Shown here: positions 56,283-64,000 of the stretch, piece by piece
Layout: the number at the start of each line of letters is the position of its first letter
Numbering within the stretch: position 1 is the stretch's first letter
Source of the DNA: an uncultured Ferrimonas sp.
Lineage (GTDB): Bacteria > Pseudomonadota > Gammaproteobacteria > Enterobacterales > Shewanellaceae
Reading direction: 5' to 3'
DNA: 64,000 nt
Assembly (NCBI RefSeq): GCF_947489035.1
Contig: NZ_CANLCI010000005.1
Location: 1 to 64,000 of the forward strand
The notes under the pieces: model-generated
The model's database searches: none
What the model was told of the DNA's origin: nothing
Seen by the model: only the letters and a program-made list of their open reading frames with translations
Made by a program: the position numbers and the translations under genes

Positions 56283-56792
56283 TCAGTGCTGCTTAGCGTG
56301 GCCGTGGGCTGCGGCTGACGCTTGCAACGCCATGCCGCACTTCGGGCAGTCATCGCCAGCTTGGCCGATGACCTTCGGATGCATTGGGCAGGCGTGGCTG
56401 GCTTCGGTCACCGGTGCCAGCTTCATGCCGCACTTCGGGCACTCATCGCCGGCTTGACCAACCACTTTAGGGTGCATCGGGCAGGCGTGGCTGGCTGAGG
56501 TCACCGGTGCCAGCTTCATGCCGCACTTCGGGCAATCATCGCCGGCTTGACCAACCACTTTGGGGTGCATCGGGCAGGCGTGGCTGGCTGCGGTCACCGG
56601 TGCCAGCTTCATGCCGCACTTCGGGCAATCATCGCCGGCTTGACCAACCACTTTGGGGTGCATCGGGCAGGCGTGGCTGCTGGCCTGCATTGACGAGGCA
56701 TGGTGGTGGCTCGCGGCCAAGGCTGAGCTGGTGCTGCTTAACGCCAGCAACACCACAAAAGTACGGATCAGGGCGACAAAAAATTGGGACAT
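56283..56792 (-). CDS. Exported protein of four tandem CPMHP/CPKCGM metal-binding repeats
   Basis: A 169-residue protein with a signal peptide (about 1-27, ending SALAA), a His-rich linker (SHHHASSMQ) and four copies of a 31-residue heavy-metal-binding unit. Each has CPMHPKV, GQAG and CPKCGM; first cysteines are at 42, 73, 104 and 135. A tail AAAHGHAKQH follows. The unit is the same family as the two modules at the start of CusB. Each could bind a Cu(I) or Ag(I) through Cys, Met and His. It lies 50 bases before cusB and probably acts as a periplasmic metal buffer or carrier for the pump; this is inferred. Confidence 0.88.
   Translation of the reverse strand: MSQFFVALIRTFVVLLALSSTSSALAASHHHASSMQASSHACPMHPKVVGQAGDDCPKCGMKLAPVTAASHACPMHPKVVGQAGDDCPKCGMKLAPVTSASHACPMHPKVVGQAGDECPKCGMKLAPVTEASHACPMHPKVIGQAGDDCPKCGMALQASAAAHGHAKQH
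56307..56678. repeat. Four near-identical 93-bp tandem repeats inside the coding region
   Basis: Units lie at about 56586-56678, 56493-56585, 56400-56492 and 56307-56399. Copies differ by only a few bases each, most in the third codon position or at the variable linker codon, so they probably arose by recent in-frame duplication. The copy number could vary by slippage or recombination. They are coding repeats, not a CRISPR array: there are no unrelated spacers. Confidence 0.92.
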
Positions 56793-56880
56793 GGGATCTC
56801 TCCATCACGATGGCAATCGCCATCAAATCAACAACTGCAGCCAGTAGTGACTGCAACAACTTAGAGTGAGGTGGAGGAGA

Positions 56881-57258
56881 TCAGGCCGTTGGAGGTGGGG
56901 TATCGCCCCAGAGGTAAAGCGGGTATGGCTGCAGCAGCGCTGCGAAGGGTTGAGCGTGATGCTGTAGAGGCAGGGCAAACGTCGGGGTTAACATCGCTGC
57001 CAGCGGCAGGTGGATCACCGAACACTGGCCGCATTCACCATCGCACAAACGCGTCGCATCGTGGCAAGGCATCTTCGCCGTCGCGGGCTGATGGCAATCG
57101 GTTTCGGTCATCTCTGGCGCCATTGCAGCACTTGGCTCGGCAGCCATCGCGTGTGTGCTCATCTGCATTGGCATGGTGGCCGTAACATGGACACGCGCCA
57201 CCGCACCTTGGCTAACCAAGGTGAGCGTTAACAGCATGAGTCCGAGTAATCGCAGCAA
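56881..57258 (-). CDS. Small exported Cys/His/Met-rich protein heading the copper operon
   Basis: A 125-residue protein I cannot name, somewhat like DUF2946/CopL-type copper proteins. The start is a TTG at 57258 with AGAGG eight bases upstream; it gives a complete signal peptide (MLRLLGLMLLTLTLVSQGAV), whereas the first ATG at 57237 would lack a charged n-region. The mature part is Met/His rich (MPMQMSTHAM), then Cys-rich (DCHQPA, MPCHDA, LCDGECGQC), consistent with metal binding. It precedes the repeat protein by 88 bases. Confidence 0.65.
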   Translation of the reverse strand: MLRLLGLMLLTLTLVSQGAVARVHVTATMPMQMSTHAMAAEPSAAMAPEMTETDCHQPATAKMPCHDATRLCDGECGQCSVIHLPLAAMLTPTFALPLQHHAQPFAALLQPYPLYLWGDTPPPTA

Positions 57259-57291
57259 CCGTAATGCCTCTACAAAAAATGAACCTAAACC

Positions 57292-57305
57292 GTGGGAAAT
57301 CCCAC
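57292..57305. promoter_or_regulatory. Palindrome upstream of the copper operon
   Basis: GTGGGA-AA-TCCCAC is a perfect 14-bp palindrome 34 bases before the TTG start. It could be an operator for a metal regulator; no CueR- or CusR-type consensus was found and no regulator gene is nearby. Confidence 0.35.
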
Positions 57306-57346
57306 TCTCGATGCCCGCAGTCAATCCAATACTACTACAGACCGGG

Positions 57347-57868
57347 CTAACGTAACCGTTGTTCCGCCAAAGGTAAAAATACTTCGTTGACTCGCAGCGG
57401 GTTGCCGCCCAAGGTAAAGTCTCGACTGCGCCCCCACAGCCCTGCCAATACCGGCTGGCCTTGGTGTTCGGCAATGTTGGCCGGCCGGCTGTCCCGATCA
57501 AAATAGGTTACCAGCAGCGATCCTGGTTGCATCGCTTGGTGACTGAACAGCACTTCACCTAAAGGGCGAGTCCCCAACGCAGAAAAATCCACTTCGCTGT
57601 CGGTTAAGGTCTGTAATGGGATCTCCGTTAAAGCGTATACCCACGGCACCCCGTCCAGACACAGCAGCACTTCGCGCTGCCAGATAGGATCCCCCAACAG
57701 CCAGCCGTTGCCATTATAGCTGGCCACGTCTTGCCATTCACGCAATAAGCGCACATCAAAGCGACGACACAGGGTTTTTAACCGCAGTGTCAGCGACGAT
57801 TTGTCTGTTAACCAATGGCCAAGATGCGCTGGCATCATTGGTTGTTGGGCAATTTCAGAGGCGTACAT
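57347..57868 (-). CDS. ubiC: Chorismate pyruvate-lyase
   Basis: Splits chorismate to 4-hydroxybenzoate and pyruvate, the first committed step of ubiquinone synthesis. The 173-residue protein has the family pattern HWLTDKSSLTLRL, WQREVLLCLDG, RPLGEVLF and the C-terminal LWGRSRDFTLGGNPLRVNEV. The ATG at 57868 follows AAGGA; an earlier ATG at 57889 has none. No ubiA follows it here; the gene downstream belongs to the copper operon. Confidence 0.9.
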   Translation of the reverse strand: MYASEIAQQPMMPAHLGHWLTDKSSLTLRLKTLCRRFDVRLLREWQDVASYNGNGWLLGDPIWQREVLLCLDGVPWVYALTEIPLQTLTDSEVDFSALGTRPLGEVLFSHQAMQPGSLLVTYFDRDSRPANIAEHQGQPVLAGLWGRSRDFTLGGNPLRVNEVFLPLAEQRLR

Positions 57869-57994
57869 ACCCGTCCTTATCAGCGGCATCGGCGCTTATA
57901 CTACCAAATGCAGTCGATGAGCCAAAAGAGTAGTCGTCAGCATTGCTGCTTATCATATAAAATAGCGACGGAAACAATTGCTTAGGGTAAAAAG

Positions 57995-58396
57995 ATGAAA
58001 TCCCGTTTGTGGCCTTTGCTGCTGTTAATACTGACTTTTTCAGTATCAGCAGAGGATACCGCCACCACGCAAGACAACTACGGTTACTATGGTCTAGAGC
58101 CAGAGATCGTCACCAACTACATCAGCAGCGGCCGCCGTTTGGGGTACATCCGCGTTGGGGTAGAGCTGATGCTCAAAGACGTGAATACCATGGAGCTGGT
58201 TGAACACCACGCGCCCTTGATCCGCGCCTCGGTGGTGGAGATCTTAGGCCAGCAATCTGCCGAAAAGATAAAATCCTTGGCTGGCCGCGAGGAGATCCGG
58301 CGTGAATGCTACGACGTGGTCAATACGCTGCTAGAGCAAGAGACCGGCCAAGAATTGATTGCCAACTTATTATTTACTAAGTATCTGTACGACTAA
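57995..58396 (+). CDS. Exported FliL-like protein
   Basis: A 133-residue protein with a signal peptide (cleavage near SVSAE) and a domain resembling the periplasmic part of FliL: YYGLEPEIVTNYIS, GYIRVGVELML, HAPLIRASVVEILGQQSAEKI and a final LLFTKYLYD. Real FliL keeps its N-terminal membrane span and sits in flagellar operons; this one is outside and so is a paralogue of unknown role. AGGG precedes its ATG. Divergent from ubiC. Confidence 0.85.
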   Translation: MKSRLWPLLLLILTFSVSAEDTATTQDNYGYYGLEPEIVTNYISSGRRLGYIRVGVELMLKDVNTMELVEHHAPLIRASVVEILGQQSAEKIKSLAGREEIRRECYDVVNTLLEQETGQELIANLLFTKYLYD

Positions 58397-58404
58397 GGGT
58401 GAAC

Positions 58405-58429
58405 GGCTCAGGCGCCGTTACGCTGAGCC
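58405..58429. terminator. Hairpin between the FliL-like gene and glpG
   Basis: GGCTCAG (58405-58411) pairs with CTGAGCC (58423-58429) with an 11-base loop. It lies between convergent genes but lacks a T run, so it is only a candidate terminator. Confidence 0.4.
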
Positions 58430-58434
58430 TGCGG

Positions 58435-59271
58435 CTACTTCGAGATGGGATCGCCTCGGCGGTCCCATAACCCCTGCACCACCCCAACCAACAAGCCACC
58501 AAGGTGCGCGCCGTTCGCCATGTCCATAAAGCCGCTAAAGCCCAACACCAGCCACAGCAGCAGCATGCCAATATAGGCTTTCGGCAACAGCAATGGCGAT
58601 GCCGGATCGCGCCAACCGCTGATCCAGCAGTAGCCAACCAAGGCGTACACCACCCCAGACAAGCCACCAAACCCCGGCCCCGCTAAGAAATACTGCGCCA
58701 CGTTAGGCAAGGTGCCAGCCACCAGCAGTAACGTCAGCAGGGTGCCAACCCCTTGATGACGTTCAATCTTGCCACCGAGTTGCCACCACCACAGCAGGTT
58801 AAACACCACATGGGCGGCGCTAAAGTGGATCAAGCTGGGGGTGAACAGACGCCAATATTGGCCGTCGCTGAGGCTGGCTAAAGTGGCAGGGAAATGGGCC
58901 CAATTGAAAATGGTTTGGGCAAAGCCCAGATTCCAACCAGCCCAGATGGCAATGCACAGGGCTAAGATGGTGAGCGTCAACGGCCCCGCATTGTGCTTAA
59001 GCTGCTGTAAAAAACCGCCAGCGCTGCTGCCGTAATCAAAGCCAACCCGCTCATCGCCGCTGTGCCACGACGCCGCTAAATAGCGATCGTGTTCCGGCTC
59101 GGCAATAAAGCGTTCAAACTCTTGTTGTGCCGCCGCAAAATGTTCGGCATCGGTGACGATGGCATAGCCTTGTTCCGTTGGCTGCATCGTTAATGGCAGG
59201 TGTTGGCTGCGGCCATAATCCACCAGCGCTTGTCCTAAACGCGGGTTAGCCAGCACGCCGACCACCATCAT
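58435..59271 (-). CDS. glpG: Rhomboid intramembrane serine protease GlpG
   Basis: Cleaves membrane proteins within the bilayer. The 278-residue protein has the cytosolic N-terminal domain (about 1-75) and a six-span core with the catalytic Ser in GFGGLSGVVYALVGY and the His in MANGAHLGGLLVG; LWGWNLGF-type and HFSAAHVVFNLLW segments add the L1 and HxxxN features. Its ATG overlaps the glpE stop by four bases, as in E. coli glpEG. Confidence 0.94.
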   Translation of the reverse strand: MMVVGVLANPRLGQALVDYGRSQHLPLTMQPTEQGYAIVTDAEHFAAAQQEFERFIAEPEHDRYLAASWHSGDERVGFDYGSSAGGFLQQLKHNAGPLTLTILALCIAIWAGWNLGFAQTIFNWAHFPATLASLSDGQYWRLFTPSLIHFSAAHVVFNLLWWWQLGGKIERHQGVGTLLTLLLVAGTLPNVAQYFLAGPGFGGLSGVVYALVGYCWISGWRDPASPLLLPKAYIGMLLLWLVLGFSGFMDMANGAHLGGLLVGVVQGLWDRRGDPISK

Positions 59272-59588
59272 AATGGGCTCGCCGCCTGCTGTTTAGCCCA
59301 GCCGTCGTGGCCGCCATCCAAGCTGTACACTTGCTCAAAGCCTTGCTCTACCAAGTACTGTGCCGCGCTTTGACTGCTGATCCCGTGGTAACACACCACC
59401 ACCACCGGCTGGTCATACTCCCCTTCCAGCAAGAAGCGATCAACGTTGCCCTGATGCAGGTTGATGGCGCTTGGGATGTGCCCCAGCGCAAACACCTCCG
59501 GTTGACGAATATCGACCACCTGTACTGGGATCGCTTGTTGCTGTAACTGGGCAAATTGCGCCAGTGAGATGCATTGATATTGACTCAT
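59268..59588 (-). CDS. glpE: Thiosulfate sulfurtransferase GlpE
   Basis: Single-domain rhodanese moving sulfane sulfur from thiosulfate to cyanide or thioredoxin. The 106-residue protein has the active-site loop CYHGISS with Cys66 and the usual GlpE length. The ATG at 59588 follows AAGGA; the frame is open upstream without support. It is coupled to glpG. Confidence 0.93.
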   Translation of the reverse strand: MSQYQCISLAQFAQLQQQAIPVQVVDIRQPEVFALGHIPSAINLHQGNVDRFLLEGEYDQPVVVVCYHGISSQSAAQYLVEQGFEQVYSLDGGHDGWAKQQAASPL

Positions 59589-59642
59589 AAGTTGTTCCTT
59601 AACGACGAAGCACCATTGTACGTGTTGTGTTGCAACTGGCAC

Positions 59643-59670
59643 AAAAAAAGCGCCAGCAACGGCGCTTTTT
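59643..59670 (-). terminator. Terminator of kbl-tdh
   Basis: AAAAAGCGCC pairs with GGCGCTTTTT around a 6-base loop. On the minus strand it is followed by a T run, just downstream of tdh and before glpE. Confidence 0.85.
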
Positions 59671-59693
59671 GACTCAGTGCAACGGCCCCAAGA

Positions 59694-60719
<1,026 letters not shown>

Positions 60720-60728
60720 TAGAACCCC

Positions 60729-61925
60729 TTAGATGATGTCCAGATCGCGACCAATGCGGATAAAGGCATCAATGGCATGATCCAATTGCTCACGGCTGTG
60801 AGCGGCAGACATTTGGGTACGGATCCGTGCCGCCCCTTTTGGCACTACCGGGAAGGAGAAGCCGATCACGTAGATCCCTTCCGCCAGCAGATGGTTAGCA
60901 AAATCGGATGCCAAGGCCGCATCGCCGATCATCACTGGGATGATGGCATGATCAGCGCCAGCTAACTCAAAGCCTGCGGCGCTCATCTTGGTGCGGAAGT
61001 AGTTGGCGTTATCCCACAGCTTGGCGCGCAGATCGTCGCCATCGGCCATCATATCGATCACGCGGATGGACGCGCTGACGATGGCCGGAGCCAAGGAGTT
61101 AGAGAACAGGTATGGGCGGGAACGCTGACGCAACCAGTCGATCACCTCTTTCTTGCCGGCGGTAAAGCCACCGGAAGCCCCCCCCAAGGCTTTGCCCAAG
61201 GTGCCGGTGATGATATCAACCCGATCCATCACTTGGCAGTATTCGTGAGTACCACGGCCACCCGCCCCCACAAAGCCAACGGCATGGGAATCATCCACCA
61301 TCACCAAGGCATGGTACTTATCGGCCAAATCGCAGATCGCGCTCAGGTTGGCAATCACCCCATCCATCGAGAACACGCCATCGGTGGCGATCATGATGTT
61401 ACGGGCGCCGGCATCACGGGCTTGCTGCAGGCAGCTTTCCAATTCAGCCATATTGTTGTTGGCGTAACGGAAACGCTTGGCCTTACATAGGCGCACCCCA
61501 TCAATGATGGAGGCGTGGTTCAAGGCGTCGGAAATAATGGCGTCTTCGGCGCTCAACAGGGTTTCAAACAGGCCCGCATTGGCATCAAAACAGGAGGAGT
61601 AGAGGATGGTGTCTTCGGTACCCAAAAATGCCGACAACTTAGCTTCCAGCACCTTGTGATTATCTTGGGTGCCACAGATAAACCGCACTGAGGCCATGCC
61701 AAAACCGTGACTGTCTAAGCCCGCGTGCGCCGCTTGCAGCAGCTCTGGGTGGTTAGCCAACCCTAAGTAGTTGTTGGCACAGAAGTTAACCACTTGCTCG
61801 CCAGAGGTAACCGCGATGGCCGCTTGTTGGGCGGTAGTGATAACCCGTTCCTGTTTGTACAAGCCATCCGCTTTAACTTGCTCCAGTTGGCCGCGGATCT
61901 GTTGGTAGAATGCTGAGGTCGACAT
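60729..61925 (-). CDS. kbl: 2-amino-3-ketobutyrate coenzyme A ligase
   Basis: Cleaves 2-amino-3-ketobutyrate with CoA to glycine and acetyl-CoA. The 398-residue PLP enzyme has [20 protein letters not shown] and the lysine region [14 protein letters not shown]. The ATG at 61925 follows AAGGA; the frame extends upstream with no support. First gene of kbl-tdh. Confidence 0.97.
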   Translation of the reverse strand: MSTSAFYQQIRGQLEQVKADGLYKQERVITTAQQAAIAVTSGEQVVNFCANNYLGLANHPELLQAAHAGLDSHGFGMASVRFICGTQDNHKVLEAKLSAFLGTEDTILYSSCFDANAGLFETLLSAEDAIISDALNHASIIDGVRLCKAKRFRYANNNMAELESCLQQARDAGARNIMIATDGVFSMDGVIANLSAICDLADKYHALVMVDDSHAVGFVGAGGRGTHEYCQVMDRVDIITGTLGKALGGASGGFTAGKKEVIDWLRQRSRPYLFSNSLAPAIVSASIRVIDMMADGDDLRAKLWDNANYFRTKMSAAGFELAGADHAIIPVMIGDAALASDFANHLLAEGIYVIGFSFPVVPKGAARIRTQMSAAHSREQLDHAIDAFIRIGRDLDII

Positions 61926-61990
61926 GATATTCCTTACACCGTCGAGGGGACGAAAATTGGCAACATCATAACGCCGAGCATCGCTCAATG

Positions 61991-62016
61991 CAGCCACCGA
62001 TTTTTCACGGTGGCTG
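61991..62016. terminator. Hairpin between the TetR gene and kbl
   Basis: CAGCCACCG pairs perfectly with CGGTGGCTG around an 8-base loop. It may end transcription of the TetR gene or act in the kbl leader. There is no T run after it. Confidence 0.45.
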
Positions 62017-62049
62017 TACAGACTGTATTGCTTTGCTTACTGGGTCAGA

Positions 62050-62703
62050 TCAGGCGGCGGGGGCAGCGCTGGTTGGGGCGGTGGCCAGCTCACTGTAGTG
62101 GGCAACCAGACGATCAAATTCGGGCTTAAAGCCGGGGCTGATGTAGCCATGAAACAGCGCCAAGATCTGCACCACCCCTTGATAGACCATCGATTCGGTG
62201 ATCGGCTTATCCAAGTTTTGGGTATACAAGTGGCTGATCCAAAAGGTAACCACCATTTTTATGCCTTCAGCAAATGGGGTCAGCATATCGGCGTCCATCT
62301 GCATGGTGCCGTTATCAACCAGCCGCTGCAGGTTGCCAATGGCTACGCTTAACACCTGCTTGTGCGAACGCAAATAACGCTTATGCAGCTCGGGATCCCG
62401 CGCCAAAATGTCGGCCAAGCTGGCGTAGACAAAGCGGAAACGCCACATCCCTTGAAACATCTTGTCGAGGTAGTCTTGCATCAGCACATCGCTTGCCGCT
62501 TCGCTGCTGTAAGCCTGCGCCACAAACTCTTCGTACTCATCAAAAATGGCACGAATGATCTGCTCTTTATTGCGGAAATAGTAATACAGGTTGCCGGGGC
62601 TGATCCCCAAATGCGCCGCAATGTGATTGGTGGTGATGGCACGTTCGCCGTGTTCGTTAAACAGCTCGCAGCTGGCAGCGATGATGCGGTCTTTGGTTTT
62701 CAT
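62050..62703 (-). CDS. TetR family transcriptional regulator
   Basis: A 217-residue regulator with an N-terminal helix-turn-helix (RAITTNHIAAHLGISPGNLY, then YYFRNKEQIIRAIF) and a C-terminal ligand domain of unknown specificity ending in an Ala/Pro tail. The ATG at 62703 is favoured over that at 62712 because AAGGA is eight bases upstream; the earlier one lies on it. Just upstream of kbl-tdh and in the same direction, it could control that operon, but no operator is evident. Confidence 0.85.
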   Translation of the reverse strand: MKTKDRIIAASCELFNEHGERAITTNHIAAHLGISPGNLYYYFRNKEQIIRAIFDEYEEFVAQAYSSEAASDVLMQDYLDKMFQGMWRFRFVYASLADILARDPELHKRYLRSHKQVLSVAIGNLQRLVDNGTMQMDADMLTPFAEGIKMVVTFWISHLYTQNLDKPITESMVYQGVVQILALFHGYISPGFKPEFDRLVAHYSELATAPTSAAPAA

Positions 62704-63119
62704 GGTAGTCATCCTTGTCGCAAGCCATTCGCCCCGCGCGGGTTGGTTACAGGGTTACTGCATAAAGTTGAGTTAATGGGCGCTAGAGTAGCACCGCCCT
62801 TGCCACGGTTGCCAGCGCCGACCGCGACCAAGCGGCTTGGCCATCAGTGCCGTTCAAAAATAAAACATACTCTTATAAAGCAACAAGTTAAAACCAAATG
62901 CGGCGGTGTGAGAAAAACTCAGCATGGAAGCCACCAGAACCGCCACGGGATCAGTCACTGCCGCTGCTGGCCTCTGGGGCTGGTGTGGGGCATTTATTGG
63001 CCACTGATCGCAACAAATCAACCATGCTTATTAAATTCATTTAGGCATCGGCGTATCATCACCGCTCTTAAGCTTTTGATAGGGCACGCCCTGTCGTCAC
63101 TGTTGTTGGGATCGCACTT
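62704..63119. other. 416-base intergenic region
   Basis: No convincing gene was found between the TetR start and the epimerase start. It must carry both divergent promoters. A candidate -10 TATCAT lies near 63053 for the epimerase but its -35 is poor. A short ATG frame of about 27 codons near 62922 has no supporting features. Confidence 0.5.
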
Positions 63120-64000
63120 ATGAAAATCTTGGTTACTGGCGCTGCCGGTTTTATTGGCAATTTTGTTGCCGAGCGCTTACTGGAGCAAGGCCACGAGGTG
63201 GTTGGCTTGGATAACCTGAACGACTATTACCAAGTGAGCTTAAAGCACGATCGCTTAGCCCGCATTCAGGATCAGCCCCGGTTTGAGTTTGTTGAGATGG
63301 ATTTGGCCGATCGCGACGGCATCGCTACCCTGTTTGCCCAACATCAGTTTCAACGGGTCGTTCACCTTGCCGCCCAAGCGGGGGTGCGTTACTCCATTGA
63401 TAACCCGATGGCGTACAACGATTCCAACCTAACCGGCATGATGACCATCCTCGAGGGCTGTCGCCACCACAAGGTCGAGCACCTTGTGTACGCCAGCTCA
63501 TCGTCGGTGTACGGCATGAACAAAAAGGTGCCCTTTGCCGAAGGCGATCGCGTCGATCACCCCGTAAGCCTGTATGCCGCCACCAAAAAAGCCAACGAGC
63601 TGATGGCGCATTCATACAGCCACCTGTATCAGATGCCGATCACCGGTTTGCGCTTCTTTACGGTGTATGGCCCTTGGGGTCGACCGGATATGGCGGTATT
63701 TAAGTTCGCTAAAAAGCTGTTAGCTGGCGAAGCAATCGATGTGTACAACTACGGCGATCTCAGCCGCGACTTCACCTACATCGATGACATCGTAGAAGGG
63801 GTACTGCGTACGCTGGAGCACGTACCAAGCGCCGGCCAAGGGAATGCCGCCTACGATAACGAAGCAACCACGCCGTACGCTCTGTACAACATTGGCAACC
63901 ATCAGCCAGTGAAGCTGTTGGACTTTATCCAGACCCTAGAACACGCCTTAGGGGTAAAAGCCAAGCTCAACATGATGCCAATGCAGCCTGGCGACGTGTA
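63120..64000 (+). CDS. NAD-dependent UDP-glucuronate/sugar-nucleotide epimerase (partial, 3' end cut off)
   Basis: Short-chain-dehydrogenase-type enzyme that likely interconverts UDP-glucuronate and UDP-galacturonate for surface polysaccharide. The first 293 codons are present, with no stop before the window end. Visible are the NAD motif GAAGFIG (residues 7-13), VVGLDNLNDYY, HLAAQAGVRYS, the catalytic YASSSSVYG and YAATKKANE, and LRFFTVYGPWGRPDM, matching the WbnF/LpsL/CapI group. GGGA lies nine bases before the ATG. More sugar-nucleotide genes probably follow beyond the window. Confidence 0.9.
   Translation, partial: MKILVTGAAGFIGNFVAERLLEQGHEVVGLDNLNDYYQVSLKHDRLARIQDQPRFEFVEMDLADRDGIATLFAQHQFQRVVHLAAQAGVRYSIDNPMAYNDSNLTGMMTILEGCRHHKVEHLVYASSSSVYGMNKKVPFAEGDRVDHPVSLYAATKKANELMAHSYSHLYQMPITGLRFFTVYGPWGRPDMAVFKFAKKLLAGEAIDVYNYGDLSRDFTYIDDIVEGVLRTLEHVPSAGQGNAAYDNEATTPYALYNIGNHQPVKLLDFIQTLEHALGVKAKLNMMPMQPGDV

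Noticed and set aside
56307..56678. CRISPR-like tandem repeat
   Set aside because: The 93-bp units are contiguous, in frame, and encode a protein repeat. There are no variable spacers.
62870..62910. JUMPstart/ops element before the epimerase gene
   Set aside because: GGCGGTGTGAG only partly resembles GGCGGTAGCGTG, and the upstream conserved half is missing.
62362..63123. Plus-strand frame of 253 codons over the TetR gene and intergenic region
   Set aside because: It is antisense to the TetR gene for most of its length, with no recognisable domain.

Overview
The window is chromosomal DNA of a gammaproteobacterium, most like the Shewanella/Ferrimonas group of the Alteromonadales. Support comes from gene order: murI beside an rRNA operon with trmA and fabR close by (the E. 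coli order without btuB), gspC-N followed by nudE-cysQ, hslR-hslO-pckA, ompR-envZ-greB-tex-bioH-comF-nfuA, an aa3/caa3-type cytochrome oxidase cluster with its assembly genes, lexA-sulA next to plsB, and kbl-tdh. The genus is inference. Nearly all genes are housekeeping, and no transposase, integrase, phage gene, tRNA or CRISPR array was seen.

Layout. 1-689: 5' end of a 16S rRNA gene on the minus strand, with leader, boxA and tandem promoters P2 and P1. 690-8708: murI, trmA, nnrS, fabR and a divergent fatty-acid desaturase sharing a FabR-like operator, mnmH, cysQ and nudE. 8799-20210: a complete type II secretion operon in the order gspC to gspN, all minus strand; no prepilin peptidase gene is present here. 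20419-33928: hslR-hslO, pckA, ompR-envZ, greB, tex, an unrecognised Gln-rich protein, bioH/comF, an M14 peptidase and nfuA. 34005-36411: a DinF-type MATE exporter and a polysaccharide deacetylase. 36489-44788: cytochrome c oxidase (coxB with a fused cytochrome c domain, coxA, ctaG, coxC) and a second minus-strand block for heme A and copper-site assembly (SURF1, an unnamed thiol protein, ctaA, ctaB, Sco), with a small DUF2909-type membrane protein between. 45008-49528: sulA-lexA with two SOS boxes, plsB and a DTW-domain tRNA modifier. 49552-51479: NfeD/QmcA membrane pair and a small Ala-rich lipoprotein.

51643-57258 is the most unusual part: a minus-strand copper/silver operon of a small Cys/His/Met-rich exported protein, a protein made of four nearly identical metal-binding repeats, a CusB adaptor with two domains of the same family, and a CusA pump. 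No CusC or CusF gene is present in the window. After it come ubiC, an exported FliL-like protein, glpE-glpG, kbl-tdh, a TetR regulator, and a sugar-nucleotide epimerase cut off by the window end.

Many genes overlap by 1-8 bases (ompR/envZ, lexA/sulA, gspG/gspH, coxA/coxB, ctaB/sco, qmcA/nfeD, glpE/glpG), which points to translational coupling. Start sites were chosen from ribosome binding sites and known family lengths, and several are GTG or TTG.
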